64,000 nt of DNA from Mesorhizobium sp. SARCC-RB16n (GCF_008520305.1 NZ_ML703283.1:46328-110327), one strand, 5' to 3'. Shown: positions 26,778-36,417, counted from the stretch's first letter. Notes: a model not told the origin generated them from the sequence alone. Program-made: numbers and translations.

Positions 26778-28322
26778 ATGAATTATTCCGACACATCCAT
26801 CGCGGCGACCACTCCGTTCCTCAGCCTCGAGAACGTGCGCAAGACCTATCCGGGCGTCGTGGCGCTCGACGGGTTTTCCATGGAGGTCAGGCCCGGCGAG
26901 GTCATCGGCCTGGTCGGCGAGAATGGCGCGGGCAAGTCCACGCTGATGAAGATCCTTGGCGGCGTCACCACGCCGGACACCGGCACCATCACCGTCGACG
27001 GCATCGCCCATAAGGACCTGACGGTCGAAGGCAGTCTTGGTTCCGGCATCGCCTTCGTCCACCAGGAACTCAATCTGTTCGACAATCTCGATGTCGCCGC
27101 CAACATCTTCTTCGGCCGCGAGCCGCTGCGCGCCGGGCCGCTAAGGCTGGTCGACCGCGCGAAACTGCGCGAAATGGTGGCGCCGCTGCTGAAGCGGGTC
27201 GGCGCCAATTTCTCCGCCGACACGCAGGTCGCGGATCTGTCTCTGGCGCAGCAGCAGATGGTCGAGATCGCCAAGGCGCTGTCGATCAAGGCAAGGCTGG
27301 TCATCCTCGACGAGCCGACATCGAGCCTGCCGATCGCCGAGACCGACAAGCTGCTCGACGTCATCAAGGCACTGAAGGCCGACGGGATCAGCGTCATCTT
27401 CATCTCGCACCGCCTGCATGAGATCGAGCGAGTCGCCGACCGCGTCATCGTGCTGCGCGACGGCATGCTGGCCGGCACGCTGGGCAAGCGCGACATCAAC
27501 CACGACCAGATGGTCAAGCTGATGATCGGCCGCATGCTGAAGGAGCGCGAGAAGGCCTCCGAGGCCGGGCGGGCGCCAGGCGCCGTGGCGCTGTCGGCCA
27601 AGGCGGTGCGCACCCCGACCTACCCTAGCCGGCCGGTCGATCTCGATGTCAGGCGCGGCGAAATCCTCGGACTGGCCGGCCTCGTCGGCTCCGGCCGCAC
27701 CGAACTGGCACGGGTGTTGTTCGGCATCGATGCCAGCCTTGGCGGCACGCTGGAGCTCAACGGCAAGCCGCTGGCGCTGGCCAGCGCAGCCGATGCCGTC
27801 GCGCAAGGCATTTTCCTCGTGCCGGAAGACCGCAAGCTGACCGGCATCCTGCTCGACCTGTCGATCGCCCAGAATATTTCACTCCCCAATTTGCCGGCAC
27901 ATGCGAAGCGCGCGCTTGTCTCGAACAGCGCGGAAGTCGTTACCGCCGAAAAGCAAAAGAAGAATCTCGGCATCAAGGCGCCTTCGGTGCAGACGCGCAC
28001 CGGCACGCTGTCTGGCGGCAATCAGCAAAAGGTCGTGCTCGGCAAATGGCTTGCCATGAACCCGAAGGTGATGATCCTCGACGAGCCGACGCGCGGCATC
28101 GACATCGGCGCCAAGGCCGAGATTTATGGGTTGATGCGGGCGCTGGCCGATGCCGGCGTTGCCGTGCTGATGATCTCCAGCGACATGGAAGAGGTGATCG
28201 GCGTCTCCGATCGCATCGCCGTCATGCATGAGGGCCAGATCTCGGGCATTCTCGACAAGGATCAGTTCAGCCAGGAAAACGTACTGCTGCTGGCGGTGGG
28301 CAAGCCGGCAAACAGGCCGTAA
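26778..28322 (+). CDS. Sugar ABC transporter, duplicated ATP-binding protein
   Basis: The roughly 514-residue protein has two ATPase domains. The first has GLVGENGAGKSTLMK (Walker A) and LVILDEPTSSL. The second has a degenerate GLAGLVGSGRTEL P-loop, LSGGNQQKVVLGKW signature and MILDEPTRGIDIGAK, the standard pattern of RbsA/MglA-type ATPases. Start codons TTG 26751, ATG 26775 and ATG 26778 are all possible; 26778 has AGG at best spacing. It energises the importer together with the permease downstream. Confidence 0.92.
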   Translation: MNYSDTSIAATTPFLSLENVRKTYPGVVALDGFSMEVRPGEVIGLVGENGAGKSTLMKILGGVTTPDTGTITVDGIAHKDLTVEGSLGSGIAFVHQELNLFDNLDVAANIFFGREPLRAGPLRLVDRAKLREMVAPLLKRVGANFSADTQVADLSLAQQQMVEIAKALSIKARLVILDEPTSSLPIAETDKLLDVIKALKADGISVIFISHRLHEIERVADRVIVLRDGMLAGTLGKRDINHDQMVKLMIGRMLKEREKASEAGRAPGAVALSAKAVRTPTYPSRPVDLDVRRGEILGLAGLVGSGRTELARVLFGIDASLGGTLELNGKPLALASAADAVAQGIFLVPEDRKLTGILLDLSIAQNISLPNLPAHAKRALVSNSAEVVTAEKQKKNLGIKAPSVQTRTGTLSGGNQQKVVLGKWLAMNPKVMILDEPTRGIDIGAKAEIYGLMRALADAGVAVLMISSDMEEVIGVSDRIAVMHEGQISGILDKDQFSQENVLLLAVGKPANRP

Positions 28323-28334
28323 GCGGAGACGACG

Positions 28335-29330
28335 ATGACAAAGAAAGATCTCGGCCTGCTGATCCTGATCCTGGTGGTCGGAGCAATCGTTGCCATCATC
28401 AATCCGCGCTTCCTCTTGCCGATCAATCTCGCCAACACCTCAAACCTCATCGGTCTTTTTGGTATCCTGTCGATCGGCCAAGCCTTCGTCATCATCACCG
28501 GCGGCATCGAGCTGTCCGTCGGCTCCGTCGTCGCGTTGCTTGGCACGCTGTTCATCGACTTCATCGCCGTGCGCGGCGTGGGATGGCCGATCGCCTTCGC
28601 GCTGATCCTGGTGCTCGGCGCTATCATCGGCCTGGCGCATGGCTGGCTGATCACGCGGCTCAAGCTGCAGCCCTTCGTCGTCACCCTGTGCGGCCTGTTG
28701 ATCTATCGGGGCGTCGCGCGTTTCTACACAGCCGACGGCACGGCGGGCTTCGCCTTCGGCCAAAATTTTCCAACGCTTGAATTCCTGACCGCCGGCCGCT
28801 CGTATGGCGTGCCGAACTCCTTCTTCGCGCTGGTCGTCATCGCCATCGTCATGTGGGTGGTGCTGCACCGCTCGGTGTTCGGGCGCTATCTCTACGCCAT
28901 CGGCAAGAACGAGGAGGCGGCGAAATATTCGGGCATCCGCACCGGGCGCGTCGTGATGGCGGCTTACGTCATCTGCGGCGTGCTCACCGCGCTGTCGGCG
29001 ATCTATTTCGCCATGTATACCCGCTCCATCTCGCCGGCCAGCCATGGCCAGTTCTACGAACTCTACGCCATTGCGGCCGCCGTGCTCGGCGGCTTCTCGC
29101 TGCGCGGCGGCGAGGGATCGCTGATCGGCGTCATCCTCGGCACTGTGCTGCTGCAGGAATTGCAGAACCTGGTCAACCTGCTCGGCATTCCCTCCTCGCT
29201 CAACTTTGCCGTGATGGGTGGCGTCATCCTCATCGGCGTGCTGGTCGACCAGCAATGGGGCGTGTTCCGCGCGCGCCGGCGGATGGTCGATGCCGCCCGC
29301 AAGGGCGCGGTCGGCGCGGCCGCGGAGTAA
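28335..29330 (+). CDS. Sugar ABC transporter, permease (RbsC type)
   Basis: The 331-residue membrane protein has 8-10 predicted segments and the RbsC signatures IITGGIELSVGSVVALLG and the coupling-region KNEEAAKYSGIRTGRVVMAAYVICG. The later AAAVLGGFSLRGGEGSLIGVILGTVLL is also typical. It starts 12 bases after the ATPase gene and ends the operon. Confidence 0.92.
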   Translation: MTKKDLGLLILILVVGAIVAIINPRFLLPINLANTSNLIGLFGILSIGQAFVIITGGIELSVGSVVALLGTLFIDFIAVRGVGWPIAFALILVLGAIIGLAHGWLITRLKLQPFVVTLCGLLIYRGVARFYTADGTAGFAFGQNFPTLEFLTAGRSYGVPNSFFALVVIAIVMWVVLHRSVFGRYLYAIGKNEEAAKYSGIRTGRVVMAAYVICGVLTALSAIYFAMYTRSISPASHGQFYELYAIAAAVLGGFSLRGGEGSLIGVILGTVLLQELQNLVNLLGIPSSLNFAVMGGVILIGVLVDQQWGVFRARRRMVDAARKGAVGAAAE

Positions 29331-29334
29331 GTAA

Positions 29335-29550
29335 CTACCTGCTGCTCTGGCGTGCCGCGCGGCGAACGCTTTGCAAGAGGATGGCAAGGCAGCCGACCAG
29401 CAGCAGCGCGCCGCCAAGCAGCGGTGGCAGCGCCAGGAGCTTAACCCCCGCGGTGACGGCGGCCACCAGGACCAGCGCCAGCAGGGCCAGATTGCCGTCA
29501 TCGACGAACATGCCGAAGAATTCCCTGGCAACGAGACGAATGACGTTCAT
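29335..29550 (-). CDS. Small membrane protein
   Basis: The 71-residue protein has two hydrophobic segments, LALLALVLVAAVTAGVKLLALP and LLGGALLLVGCLAILLQSV, and a basic tail. Its start overlaps the end of the preceding membrane-protein gene by four bases (ATGA), which strongly supports translation. It may be a partner of that protein. The function is unknown. Confidence 0.65.
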   Translation of the reverse strand: MNVIRLVAREFFGMFVDDGNLALLALVLVAAVTAGVKLLALPPLLGGALLLVGCLAILLQSVRRAARQSSR

Positions 29551-30302
29551 CGGGCGAGCCCTCCGGCGGCTGTGGGATAGGTGCCGCGCAGCCAGCGCAC
29601 CATCGCAAAGGAGGCCAGCGCGACGATGGCGAAGATGGCGAGCAGGGCAAGATCGGCACCCGGCCAGTCGGCGCCGATCCCCTCGCCGGTCCAGAAGATG
29701 CCGAAGCTGGTGAGCATCAGCCCGACCACGAATTTCAGCGCATTCTCCGGCACGCGCGCCAGCGGACGGTGAACCGCCAGGCCGACAAGCATCACCAGGA
29801 TGAAGGCCGCCAGCGCGCCCATGCTGGCGTACAGAGTCTGCCCGTGCGCCGCGCCGACGGCAATGACGATGAACACCACCTCGACACCTTCGAGCAACAC
29901 CGCCTTGAAGGAGGCCAGTCCGGCGAGGTAGTCGGCACGCCGATCGTTGGCCTGCCGGTGCAGTGCGGCGGTTTCCTTGGCGAAGGCCGCTTCCTCGTCA
30001 TGCAGGGCAATGACGCCGACGCTGCGCAGGATGGCCTTTCGCAACCAGCGCATGCCGAACAGGATCAGCAACACCCCGACGGCGAACTGCAGCGTCGTGA
30101 TCGGCACCAGCGCCAGCAGCGGCCCGAACGCCAGCACCAGGGCCGCCAGCACCGCCAACGCCAGGGCAGCGCCCGTCAGTGCCGGACGCCAGCTGCGTGT
30201 CACCCCGACCGCGAGCACGATGGTGAAAGCTTCGACGACCTCGACAAGGGAGGCAAGAAATGCCGCCGTGATTGTCGAGAGGATGGGTGTCAGTGTCTGC
30301 AT
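29547..30302 (-). CDS. Predicted multi-spanning membrane protein (COG4280-like)
   Basis: The 251-residue protein begins MQTLTPILSTITAAFLASLV with the repeated motif SLVEVVEAFTIVLAVG in its first half and LLEGVEVVFIVIAVGAAHG in the second, giving an internal two-fold repeat with an acidic Glu in each. Such paired E-containing repeats occur in small ion or metal exporter-like families; here the ligand is unknown. The start at 30302 has AGGAAG upstream; longer starts are not coding-like. The small gene 29335-29550 is coupled to it. Confidence 0.75.
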   Translation of the reverse strand: MQTLTPILSTITAAFLASLVEVVEAFTIVLAVGVTRSWRPALTGAALALAVLAALVLAFGPLLALVPITTLQFAVGVLLILFGMRWLRKAILRSVGVIALHDEEAAFAKETAALHRQANDRRADYLAGLASFKAVLLEGVEVVFIVIAVGAAHGQTLYASMGALAAFILVMLVGLAVHRPLARVPENALKFVVGLMLTSFGIFWTGEGIGADWPGADLALLAIFAIVALASFAMVRWLRGTYPTAAGGLAR

Positions 30303-30382
30303 CAAGGCTTCCTGTCTTGTCTCGTTCGACCATGATCTTTTTGGCCGGTCATTTCCAGCTTCGGGTTCACGATCCGGAATCA

Positions 30383-31426
30383 CTATGCGGTCAGCACCAC
30401 ACAGCGCTCCGGTGGCAACGAAAAGGCAAGTGCTGCGCCAATCGGCGGCGCTTCGGGCCAGTCGAGCCGTACGCGTTGTTGTCCGAGATCGACCGCCAGC
30501 CGCCAGCATCGACCCTGGAAAGCGCTCGACAGCACCTTGCCCTGCAGTCGATTGCCGGGATAGGCGTCTGCCGGCCGGGCGTCCTCGGGACGGATGACCA
30601 GCATGCCTGCGCCGGATCGAGCTCCCGGCGTGCGCACGGTTTCGGCATCACTGTCGGCGATCCTGAAATGCTCGTCCCTGACCTGCCCGCGAACGATCGA
30701 AAAGCCACCGATGAAGCTCGCCACGAAAGAATCGGCAGGCGCTTCATAGATGGCGCGTGGCGTGTCGAACTGGACGATCTCGCCTGCCCGCATGATGGCG
30801 ATGCGGTCGGAGACCGCCATGGCCTCGGCCTGGTCATGCGTCACATAGACGACTGTGATGGCTTCGCGGCGAACCATCTCCATCATCTCGATGCGCATGT
30901 CCTCGCGCAGCGCGGCATCGAGGTTGCTCAGCGGTTCGTCGAACAGCATCAGCGCCGGGCGCGCGGCGAGGCAACGCGCGATAGCGACGCGCTGCTGCTG
31001 GCCGCCGGACAATTCCGTGGGATAGCGATCCTTGTAGGGGGCAAGGCGGGTGACGTCGAACGCATGGTTCACCCGCTGGGAGATTTCATGTTCCGAAAGC
31101 CGCTGCGCGCGCAGGCCGAAAGCGAGATTGTTGGCCACCGTCATATGCGGCCACAGCGCATAGTCCTGGAAGACCATGCCTATCCGCCGCTTTTCAGGAG
31201 GTATGACCGACGTCTCGCTCCATACGATCCGTCCGTCCAGCGTGATCGATCCCTTTTCAGGTGCGACCAGCCCGGCGATGATACGCAGAAGCGTGGTCTT
31301 GCCGGAGCCGCTGGCACCGAGAAGCGACACCACTTCGCCGGCATCGATCTTGAGGTCCAGGTCGGTCAGGATGGGGCGACCGCCGAGCGACTTGCAAATG
31401 CCGGCACAATGCAGGGACGCGGTCAT
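30383..31426 (-). CDS. ABC transporter ATP-binding protein (FbpC/PotA type)
   Basis: The 347-residue protein has Walker A LLGASGSGKTTLLRI, Q-loop FQDYALWPHMTV, signature LSGGQQQRVAIARCL and Walker B LMLFDEPLSNLDA. A C-terminal TOBE domain (from about 245, with VIRPEDARPADAYPG) follows. It overlaps the permease gene by four bases (ATGA). The family imports ferric iron, polyamines, 2-aminoethylphosphonate or similar. A decayed second copy of this C-terminal domain lies at 35367-35456. Confidence 0.9.
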   Translation of the reverse strand: MTASLHCAGICKSLGGRPILTDLDLKIDAGEVVSLLGASGSGKTTLLRIIAGLVAPEKGSITLDGRIVWSETSVIPPEKRRIGMVFQDYALWPHMTVANNLAFGLRAQRLSEHEISQRVNHAFDVTRLAPYKDRYPTELSGGQQQRVAIARCLAARPALMLFDEPLSNLDAALREDMRIEMMEMVRREAITVVYVTHDQAEAMAVSDRIAIMRAGEIVQFDTPRAIYEAPADSFVASFIGGFSIVRGQVRDEHFRIADSDAETVRTPGARSGAGMLVIRPEDARPADAYPGNRLQGKVLSSAFQGRCWRLAVDLGQQRVRLDWPEAPPIGAALAFSLPPERCVVLTA

Positions 31427-33252
31427 GACAAGGGTTCCGCTCCGGCGATCTGGTGATGGCCCGCATCGACAAGCGCCGCACTCCGGCGCGGTCTGACGAA
31501 CCGGCGAAGCGGATACCAGACCAGCGCGGCACCCATGCCCGCGGCCGCCATGGCGACCAGCGCGATCGCCGACGCCAGTCCGTCCCGGTCGTGGCTGAAC
31601 AGCTTCAGGATGAGCGTCGGCGCCGGCGGGCCGCTCTGGGGGATAAGCATTTGCGAGATCGGCAGTTCGAATACGGTGCGGATGAACGTCAACAGGAAGG
31701 CCGTCACCACGCTCAGCAGGATCAGCGGCAAGGTGATTGCCAGCAATCGGCGGGTCGCGCCGACACCGTGCAAGCGCGCCGCATCCGTCAGGCCCGGCGC
31801 CAGCTGCCCGATGGCCGAAAGGATCACCACCAGACAGTAGGGGAGCGCTGCGGCGACATAGCCCATGACCAGCAGCGAGCCATCGCCATAGTGGGGAAAC
31901 GGCCAGTCGCGGAAGCCCGGCAGGCGATTCCAGACAAGGATATAGCCGAAGCCGAGCACGATGCCCGGTATCGCCACCGACCCAAGCGAAAGGCCGATGA
32001 CGGCGCTGCGCAGAACCAGGCCCGCGCGGTCGAGTTGCGCCGACAGGAGCAAGGCGAGCGAACTGGCGATGAGCGCCGTCAGCCCGGCATAGAAGAGACT
32101 GCGCAGCAGGCCGTCATTGGCCGCGGTGTTCAGGCTGAGCGCCGCCACCACATTGGCCGCGGTGAAATTGCTCCAGATGAGCCCGTGGCCCAGCGTTTGC
32201 GTCAAGGCGCGCGCCGCGATCGCGGCCAGCGGCAAAGCCAGCGCCAGGAAGGCAATGGCAAGGGCCGCCGCCATGGCGAGCCAGCGCCATTTGCCGAGAT
32301 TGTACAACCTGGCTGGCCTGGCGCGGCCCGAAATCAAGCGCGGGTCGGCGCGGCGGCGCAACAGCCGGTCCGCCACCACGACGAGCAGGACGAGGCTGAG
32401 CAGAACGAGCGCCTGGGCGCCGGCGGCGGGAAAGTCGACCGGATAGTCGCTGGCGGCGGCATAGATGCCGTAGGTCAGGACACCAAAATTCGACATCCTG
32501 GCGATGGTCGAGGCCAGGCCGAAGTCGGATAGCACCTCGGCGAAGGTGGCGATGAAGCTCAAGGCGATGGCCGGCGCCAGCAACGGGCCGTTGATGCGCA
32601 GCCAGATCCTGAGCGGAGCGGCGCCGGAGAGCCGCGCGGCATCCTCCAGTTCGCTGCCCAGTCCGGCCAGCGCGCTGCCGATGATGAAGGCGGCCAGCGG
32701 AAACAGGCTGAGCGTGTGGACGAACACCAGGCCGGTCAGGCCGAAAAACGCCGAGCCCAGCGAAGCAGGCAGCAACCCGAATTGAGCCAGGTAACCACCG
32801 GAAGACATCAGCAGCATCCAGGCGAGCGCCTTTAGATAGGACGGCGTCAGGAAAACCAGCCACGGCACCATCGAAATTGCTGTCCGCCCCGGAATGTCGC
32901 AGCGCTGGACGAGCACCGCGAAAGCGCCGCCCAGCGCCGTCGTGGTGCAGGCGACGAGCATGCCGAGCTCAAGCGAATGCAGGACCGAGCCAGCGACATA
33001 GGGAGAATTAAAGACACGGCTCAGCGGCTCGAGGCTCAGACCGTTGCTGGCGTCTTGCGCGGCAAACAGGCCGGGCATGACCGCCTGGACCAGCACCAGG
33101 GCAAGCGGCAATCCGATCAGCAAGGCAAACACGGCGTAGACGGCAAATGGCCCGCTGTGGCGAGCAAGCGCCGACAGGCGGCCTAGCGGAGGCTTTCCGG
33201 TGCCAACGCCGCGGGCAAAAGCCGCGGCGTTGGAATGCTGGAGGATCGTCAT
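31423..33252 (-). CDS. ABC transporter permease, two fused membrane domains (FbpB type)
   Basis: The 609-residue protein has about 12 membrane segments in two halves. Each half carries a coupling EAA-like loop: LEDAARLSGAAPLRIWLRINGPLL in the first, LTDAARLHGVGATRRLLAITLPL in the second. This fused arrangement is characteristic of ferric-iron/AfuB-FbpB transporters. The start at 33252 (MTILQHSNAAAFARG) is chosen because upstream sequence is not protein-like. It is translated just after the binding protein. Confidence 0.9.
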   Translation of the reverse strand: MTILQHSNAAAFARGVGTGKPPLGRLSALARHSGPFAVYAVFALLIGLPLALVLVQAVMPGLFAAQDASNGLSLEPLSRVFNSPYVAGSVLHSLELGMLVACTTTALGGAFAVLVQRCDIPGRTAISMVPWLVFLTPSYLKALAWMLLMSSGGYLAQFGLLPASLGSAFFGLTGLVFVHTLSLFPLAAFIIGSALAGLGSELEDAARLSGAAPLRIWLRINGPLLAPAIALSFIATFAEVLSDFGLASTIARMSNFGVLTYGIYAAASDYPVDFPAAGAQALVLLSLVLLVVVADRLLRRRADPRLISGRARPARLYNLGKWRWLAMAAALAIAFLALALPLAAIAARALTQTLGHGLIWSNFTAANVVAALSLNTAANDGLLRSLFYAGLTALIASSLALLLSAQLDRAGLVLRSAVIGLSLGSVAIPGIVLGFGYILVWNRLPGFRDWPFPHYGDGSLLVMGYVAAALPYCLVVILSAIGQLAPGLTDAARLHGVGATRRLLAITLPLILLSVVTAFLLTFIRTVFELPISQMLIPQSGPPAPTLILKLFSHDRDGLASAIALVAMAAAGMGAALVWYPLRRFVRPRRSAALVDAGHHQIAGAEPLS

Positions 33253-33268
33253 TTCCCAGACAGCCGGA

Positions 33269-34273
33269 TCACTGGACGAAATTGGCCTTGTACCACTGTT
33301 TCCACTCGGTCTCGTGGGCGGAGGCCACGGCGTCGTCGAGATGCGTGTAGGTGATGTTGGTCTCGCGGCCTGGCTTGGCGTTGATGCCCTTGATGATCGG
33401 GATGTAGAAGAAGTCGGTGTCGTCGCCGTTCTGCATGGCGGCCTGGCCTTCGGCGCTGGTGACGAAGTCGATGAATTTCCGGGCCGCGTCCATGTGCTGG
33501 GTCTTGGCGCTGATACCGAGGCCCTGCGGCAGGGATACCGAACCTTCGCTTGGATAGACCGCGACGACGGGTTCGCCCGCGGCGATCTTCGAGAAGATGG
33601 CGCTGTCCTGGTTGATGCCGACCGAGGCATCGCCTGTCAGCACCGCCTTGTTCACCTTGCCGCCGCTCGACAGGCCAGACAGGGACTTGTTGGTCAGCGT
33701 CTTGGCCAGGAGAGCCTTGCCGGCATCGAGGCCGTTGGTCTGGAAGAAGCCGGCCAGCCACTGATAGGCAGGGCCTGACAAATTCGGATCCTTGGCCGCG
33801 ACTTTGCCGGCGAAGGACTGAAGCTCGGCCCAGGATTTGGGCATCTTGTCGGCGGGCACTTTCTTGGTGTTGACCTCGATGGCCGTGGTGCTGGTGCCGG
33901 TCGGCAGGAAGGCGTGGCTTTGCGGGATCAGCGACTTGCCGAGATCGGTGAAGGCCACCTTGTCGTAGGCGGCGGCGGGAACAGCCTGCAGCACATGATC
34001 TGCCGCCATGCGCTCCATCACGGCGGAGCCGTCGAGCCAGACGATGTCGAATTGCGGATTGCTGCCTTCGGCGGCGATCTTGCCTAGCGTCTCGCCGGTG
34101 CTGCCGGGTTCGACGACGTCGACGGTGAGGCCGGTCCTGGCCTGGAAGGCCTTGGCCACCGGGCCGGCGAAATCGAGCGCGTCATAAAGCACGAGGTCGG
34201 ATGCCGAGGCAGGTGCTGCCATGGCAAGCGCGCTCAAGCCAAATGCCAAATAGAAACTTGTACGTGCGTTCAT
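33269..34273 (-). CDS. ABC transporter extracellular binding protein, family 1
   Basis: The 334-residue precursor starts at ATG 34273 with GGAGAG upstream. It has a signal peptide (MNARTSFYLAFGLSALAMAA, cleavage ASA-S) and a type II binding fold (LVLYDALDFAGPVAKAFQAR, FDIVWLDGSAVMERM, VNKAVLTGDASVGINQDSA). It resembles FbpA/AfuA and PhnS-like proteins. No Tyr-Tyr iron ligand pair is obvious, so iron is not certain. It lies downstream of an RpiR regulator, which hints at a phosphorylated or sugar-derived substrate. Confidence 0.85.
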   Translation of the reverse strand: MNARTSFYLAFGLSALAMAAPASASDLVLYDALDFAGPVAKAFQARTGLTVDVVEPGSTGETLGKIAAEGSNPQFDIVWLDGSAVMERMAADHVLQAVPAAAYDKVAFTDLGKSLIPQSHAFLPTGTSTTAIEVNTKKVPADKMPKSWAELQSFAGKVAAKDPNLSGPAYQWLAGFFQTNGLDAGKALLAKTLTNKSLSGLSSGGKVNKAVLTGDASVGINQDSAIFSKIAAGEPVVAVYPSEGSVSLPQGLGISAKTQHMDAARKFIDFVTSAEGQAAMQNGDDTDFFYIPIIKGINAKPGRETNITYTHLDDAVASAHETEWKQWYKANFVQ

Positions 34274-34360
34274 CTTGCTCTCCAGTAGATTTCCCATGGG
34301 CACAGTAACTCCCATTGTATCATGTACGAACAGATTGAATGTTTTGTGTCATTTGTGGAA

Positions 34361-35281
34361 CTAGTTATTTTTATTATTCTTGTTCTTTCGTACGCCCCGC
34401 TTTATCCAGGCCTTGTCGATAGATCCCCGAACCGTGCTCAGCCGCTCAAGGGCATCAAAGGCGGCTTCGCTGTTTCGTTTCGCCAGCCCGATGATCATCG
34501 CCTCGATGAGGACGATCGTTCCGCCATGCATGGCCAGGTGATCGGCCTTGCCACGCGGAACCGGGAGGCTCTCCGCCACCTTGCCGGGAACCAGCGGAGC
34601 CAGATTGTCACTGATCAGCACGACCGGAATGTCGAAACGCGCGGCATGGTCGAGCACGACTTCCACCTCGCGATAGAGCGGTGCGTAGGCCATCATCAGC
34701 ACGGCGTCGCCCTTGCCGAGCCACAGCAGGCGATCGGCGAGCGCAATTCCCGATACCGACAGCGCGCTGGTCGGCAGGCCGATCCGGTTGAACTGCAAAC
34801 TGGCATAGTCGGCCATGGCGCCCGATGGACCTATGCCGAAGACATGGCGGCGGCTCGCCCGCGCCAGAATGTCGACACTGCGCTCGAAAGCCGCCGCCAA
34901 CTCCGGACGTTTGAGCACTTCGAGCACGCTTTCATGAATGTCGATCACATGCCGCAATGCTCCGGCGCTGCCGTCGCCGGTCTCATGCAAGGTGCGCGCC
35001 AGGCGCTTGCCGGGGGACGGCGTGCCGGTCAGGTCCGACAGCAGCATCTGGCGAAGCGCCGAGAGGCTTTCGAAACCAAGCGAGCGCGCCGTCCGGACGA
35101 CGGTCGCGTCGCTGGTGCCGGCGAGTTCGGCAATCTCGGCCGCCGACCCCAGCAGGACCGACTGCTTCTGGTCGACGAAGAACCGCGCCATGCGCTGCTC
35201 GGCCGGCGGCAAGCTTTCGAGTGCCGCATGAACACGGGCATCGACCGTCATTCTTCGGTCGTCCGAGGTATCATAGGTCAT
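34361..35281 (-). CDS. MurR/RpiR family regulator (HTH-SIS)
   Basis: The roughly 306-residue protein has an N-terminal HTH_6 domain (LPPAEQRMARFFVDQKQ, ELAGTSDATVVRTARSLGF) and a SIS sugar-phosphate-binding domain (HVFGIGPSGAMADYASLQFNRIG, GKGDAVLMMAYAPLYREV). It precedes the ABC importer genes on the same strand and probably controls them. The C-terminus ends in a low-complexity KNKNNKNN tail encoded by a run of AT-rich triplets. The start is uncertain (35281 or 35251). Confidence 0.85.
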   Translation of the reverse strand: MTYDTSDDRRMTVDARVHAALESLPPAEQRMARFFVDQKQSVLLGSAAEIAELAGTSDATVVRTARSLGFESLSALRQMLLSDLTGTPSPGKRLARTLHETGDGSAGALRHVIDIHESVLEVLKRPELAAAFERSVDILARASRRHVFGIGPSGAMADYASLQFNRIGLPTSALSVSGIALADRLLWLGKGDAVLMMAYAPLYREVEVVLDHAARFDIPVVLISDNLAPLVPGKVAESLPVPRGKADHLAMHGGTIVLIEAMIIGLAKRNSEAAFDALERLSTVRGSIDKAWIKRGVRKNKNNKNN

Positions 35282-35366
35282 GGTGGTCGGTCCGTTCACC
35301 CGTCTGTAGTGATTACAACACCACCCACAATCCGAAATGTCTGTTACAGGGATGTGACGGCGGTCG

Positions 35367-35456
35367 TCAGGCGCCGGTCCGGAAGGCGCTCGACAGGACC
35401 CTGCCCCGCAGGCGGCTGTCCGGATAGACTGACCGCTGCCCCGCATCGGCGTGCCC
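35367..35456 (-). pseudogene. Remnant of an ABC ATPase C-terminal (TOBE) domain
   Basis: The minus strand reads GHADAGQRSVYPDSRLRGRV, then LSSAFRTGA and a stop. It aligns with the intact ATPase at 30383-31426 (ADAYPGNRLQGKVLSSAFQG). The DNA is also alike: about 48 bases near 35380-35427 match 30517-30565 with only scattered differences. No start, P-loop or signature remains nearby, so this is the tail of a lost gene. Confidence 0.6.
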
Positions 35457-35574
35457 GGACCTTCGACGTGCTTCACAAACGTGTGCACCAGATAACTGCC
35501 CTTGTCGGAAAATTGGGGCTGGGCTAAGCAATCAACATTACCTGTCGCAGGAACAGGGTATGGGAGGGAATACC

Positions 35575-36417
35575 GTGAAATCATCACGTTGGATCGCGCT
35601 CGCCGCGCTGGCGCTGACCTGTTCGACCCCGGCTGTGGCCAAGGACTGGAAGACCGTCACAGTGGCAATGGAGGGCTCTTATGCCCCCTGGAATCAGACG
35701 GATGCCAGCGGCAAGATCGTCGGGTTCGAAGTGGACATTCTGAATGACGTCTGCGCCCGCGCGAAACTGGAGTGCAACATCGTGGCCCAGGATTGGGACG
35801 GCGTTGTCCCGGGCCTGACGGCCGGCAAGTTCGACATTGTGATGGACGGAATGTCGATCACGGAGGAGCGCATGAAGACAATCGACTTCTCGATCCCCTA
35901 TGCCTCTTCACCGGTGGCCTTCCTTGCAGACAAGAATGGCCCGCTGGCGCAACTGTCCAACAGCGGCAAGATGATCGATCTTTCGAAAGACGACGCCGAA
36001 TCCAAGGCGACGCTTGACACTTTGCGCAAGGAACTCGCCGGCAAGAATGTCGGCCTGCAGGTCTCGACCACGGAAGCGACTTTTGCCGACAAGTATCTCA
36101 AGGATGTCGCAAACGTCCATGAATACAAGACGACGGACGAGCATGACCTCGACCTGATGGCGGGCCGCATCGATGTGGCTTTCGCCGACACCACCTACTT
36201 CCTCGGCACGTTGGCCAAGCCCGATGCCAAGGACCTGGAATTCGTCGGACCTCAGTTCAAGGGTGGCCCGATCCTGGGGCCGGGTATCGGCGCTGCTTTC
36301 CGCAAGACCGACAAGGACCTGCAGGACATCTACAACAAGGCCCTCAAGGCTGCCCTCGATGACGGCTCGGTATCGAAGTACAGCATGCAGTGGTTCAAGA
36401 TCGACATTACCAAGTAA
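35575..36417 (+). CDS. Polar amino acid ABC transporter, binding protein
   Basis: The 280-residue precursor has a signal peptide (VKSSRWIALAALALTCSTPA, cleavage VAK-D) and the SBP_bac_3 fold: VTVAMEGSYAPWNQTDASGK, DWDGVVPGLTAGKFDIVMDG and MSITEERMKTIDFSIPYAS. It is of the lysine/arginine/ornithine/octopine class. GTG at 35575 is preferred because GGAGGG lies 7 bases upstream; an in-frame ATG at 35560 would put that site inside the gene. It opens a four-gene importer operon. Confidence 0.9.
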   Translation: MKSSRWIALAALALTCSTPAVAKDWKTVTVAMEGSYAPWNQTDASGKIVGFEVDILNDVCARAKLECNIVAQDWDGVVPGLTAGKFDIVMDGMSITEERMKTIDFSIPYASSPVAFLADKNGPLAQLSNSGKMIDLSKDDAESKATLDTLRKELAGKNVGLQVSTTEATFADKYLKDVANVHEYKTTDEHDLDLMAGRIDVAFADTTYFLGTLAKPDAKDLEFVGPQFKGGPILGPGIGAAFRKTDKDLQDIYNKALKAALDDGSVSKYSMQWFKIDITK

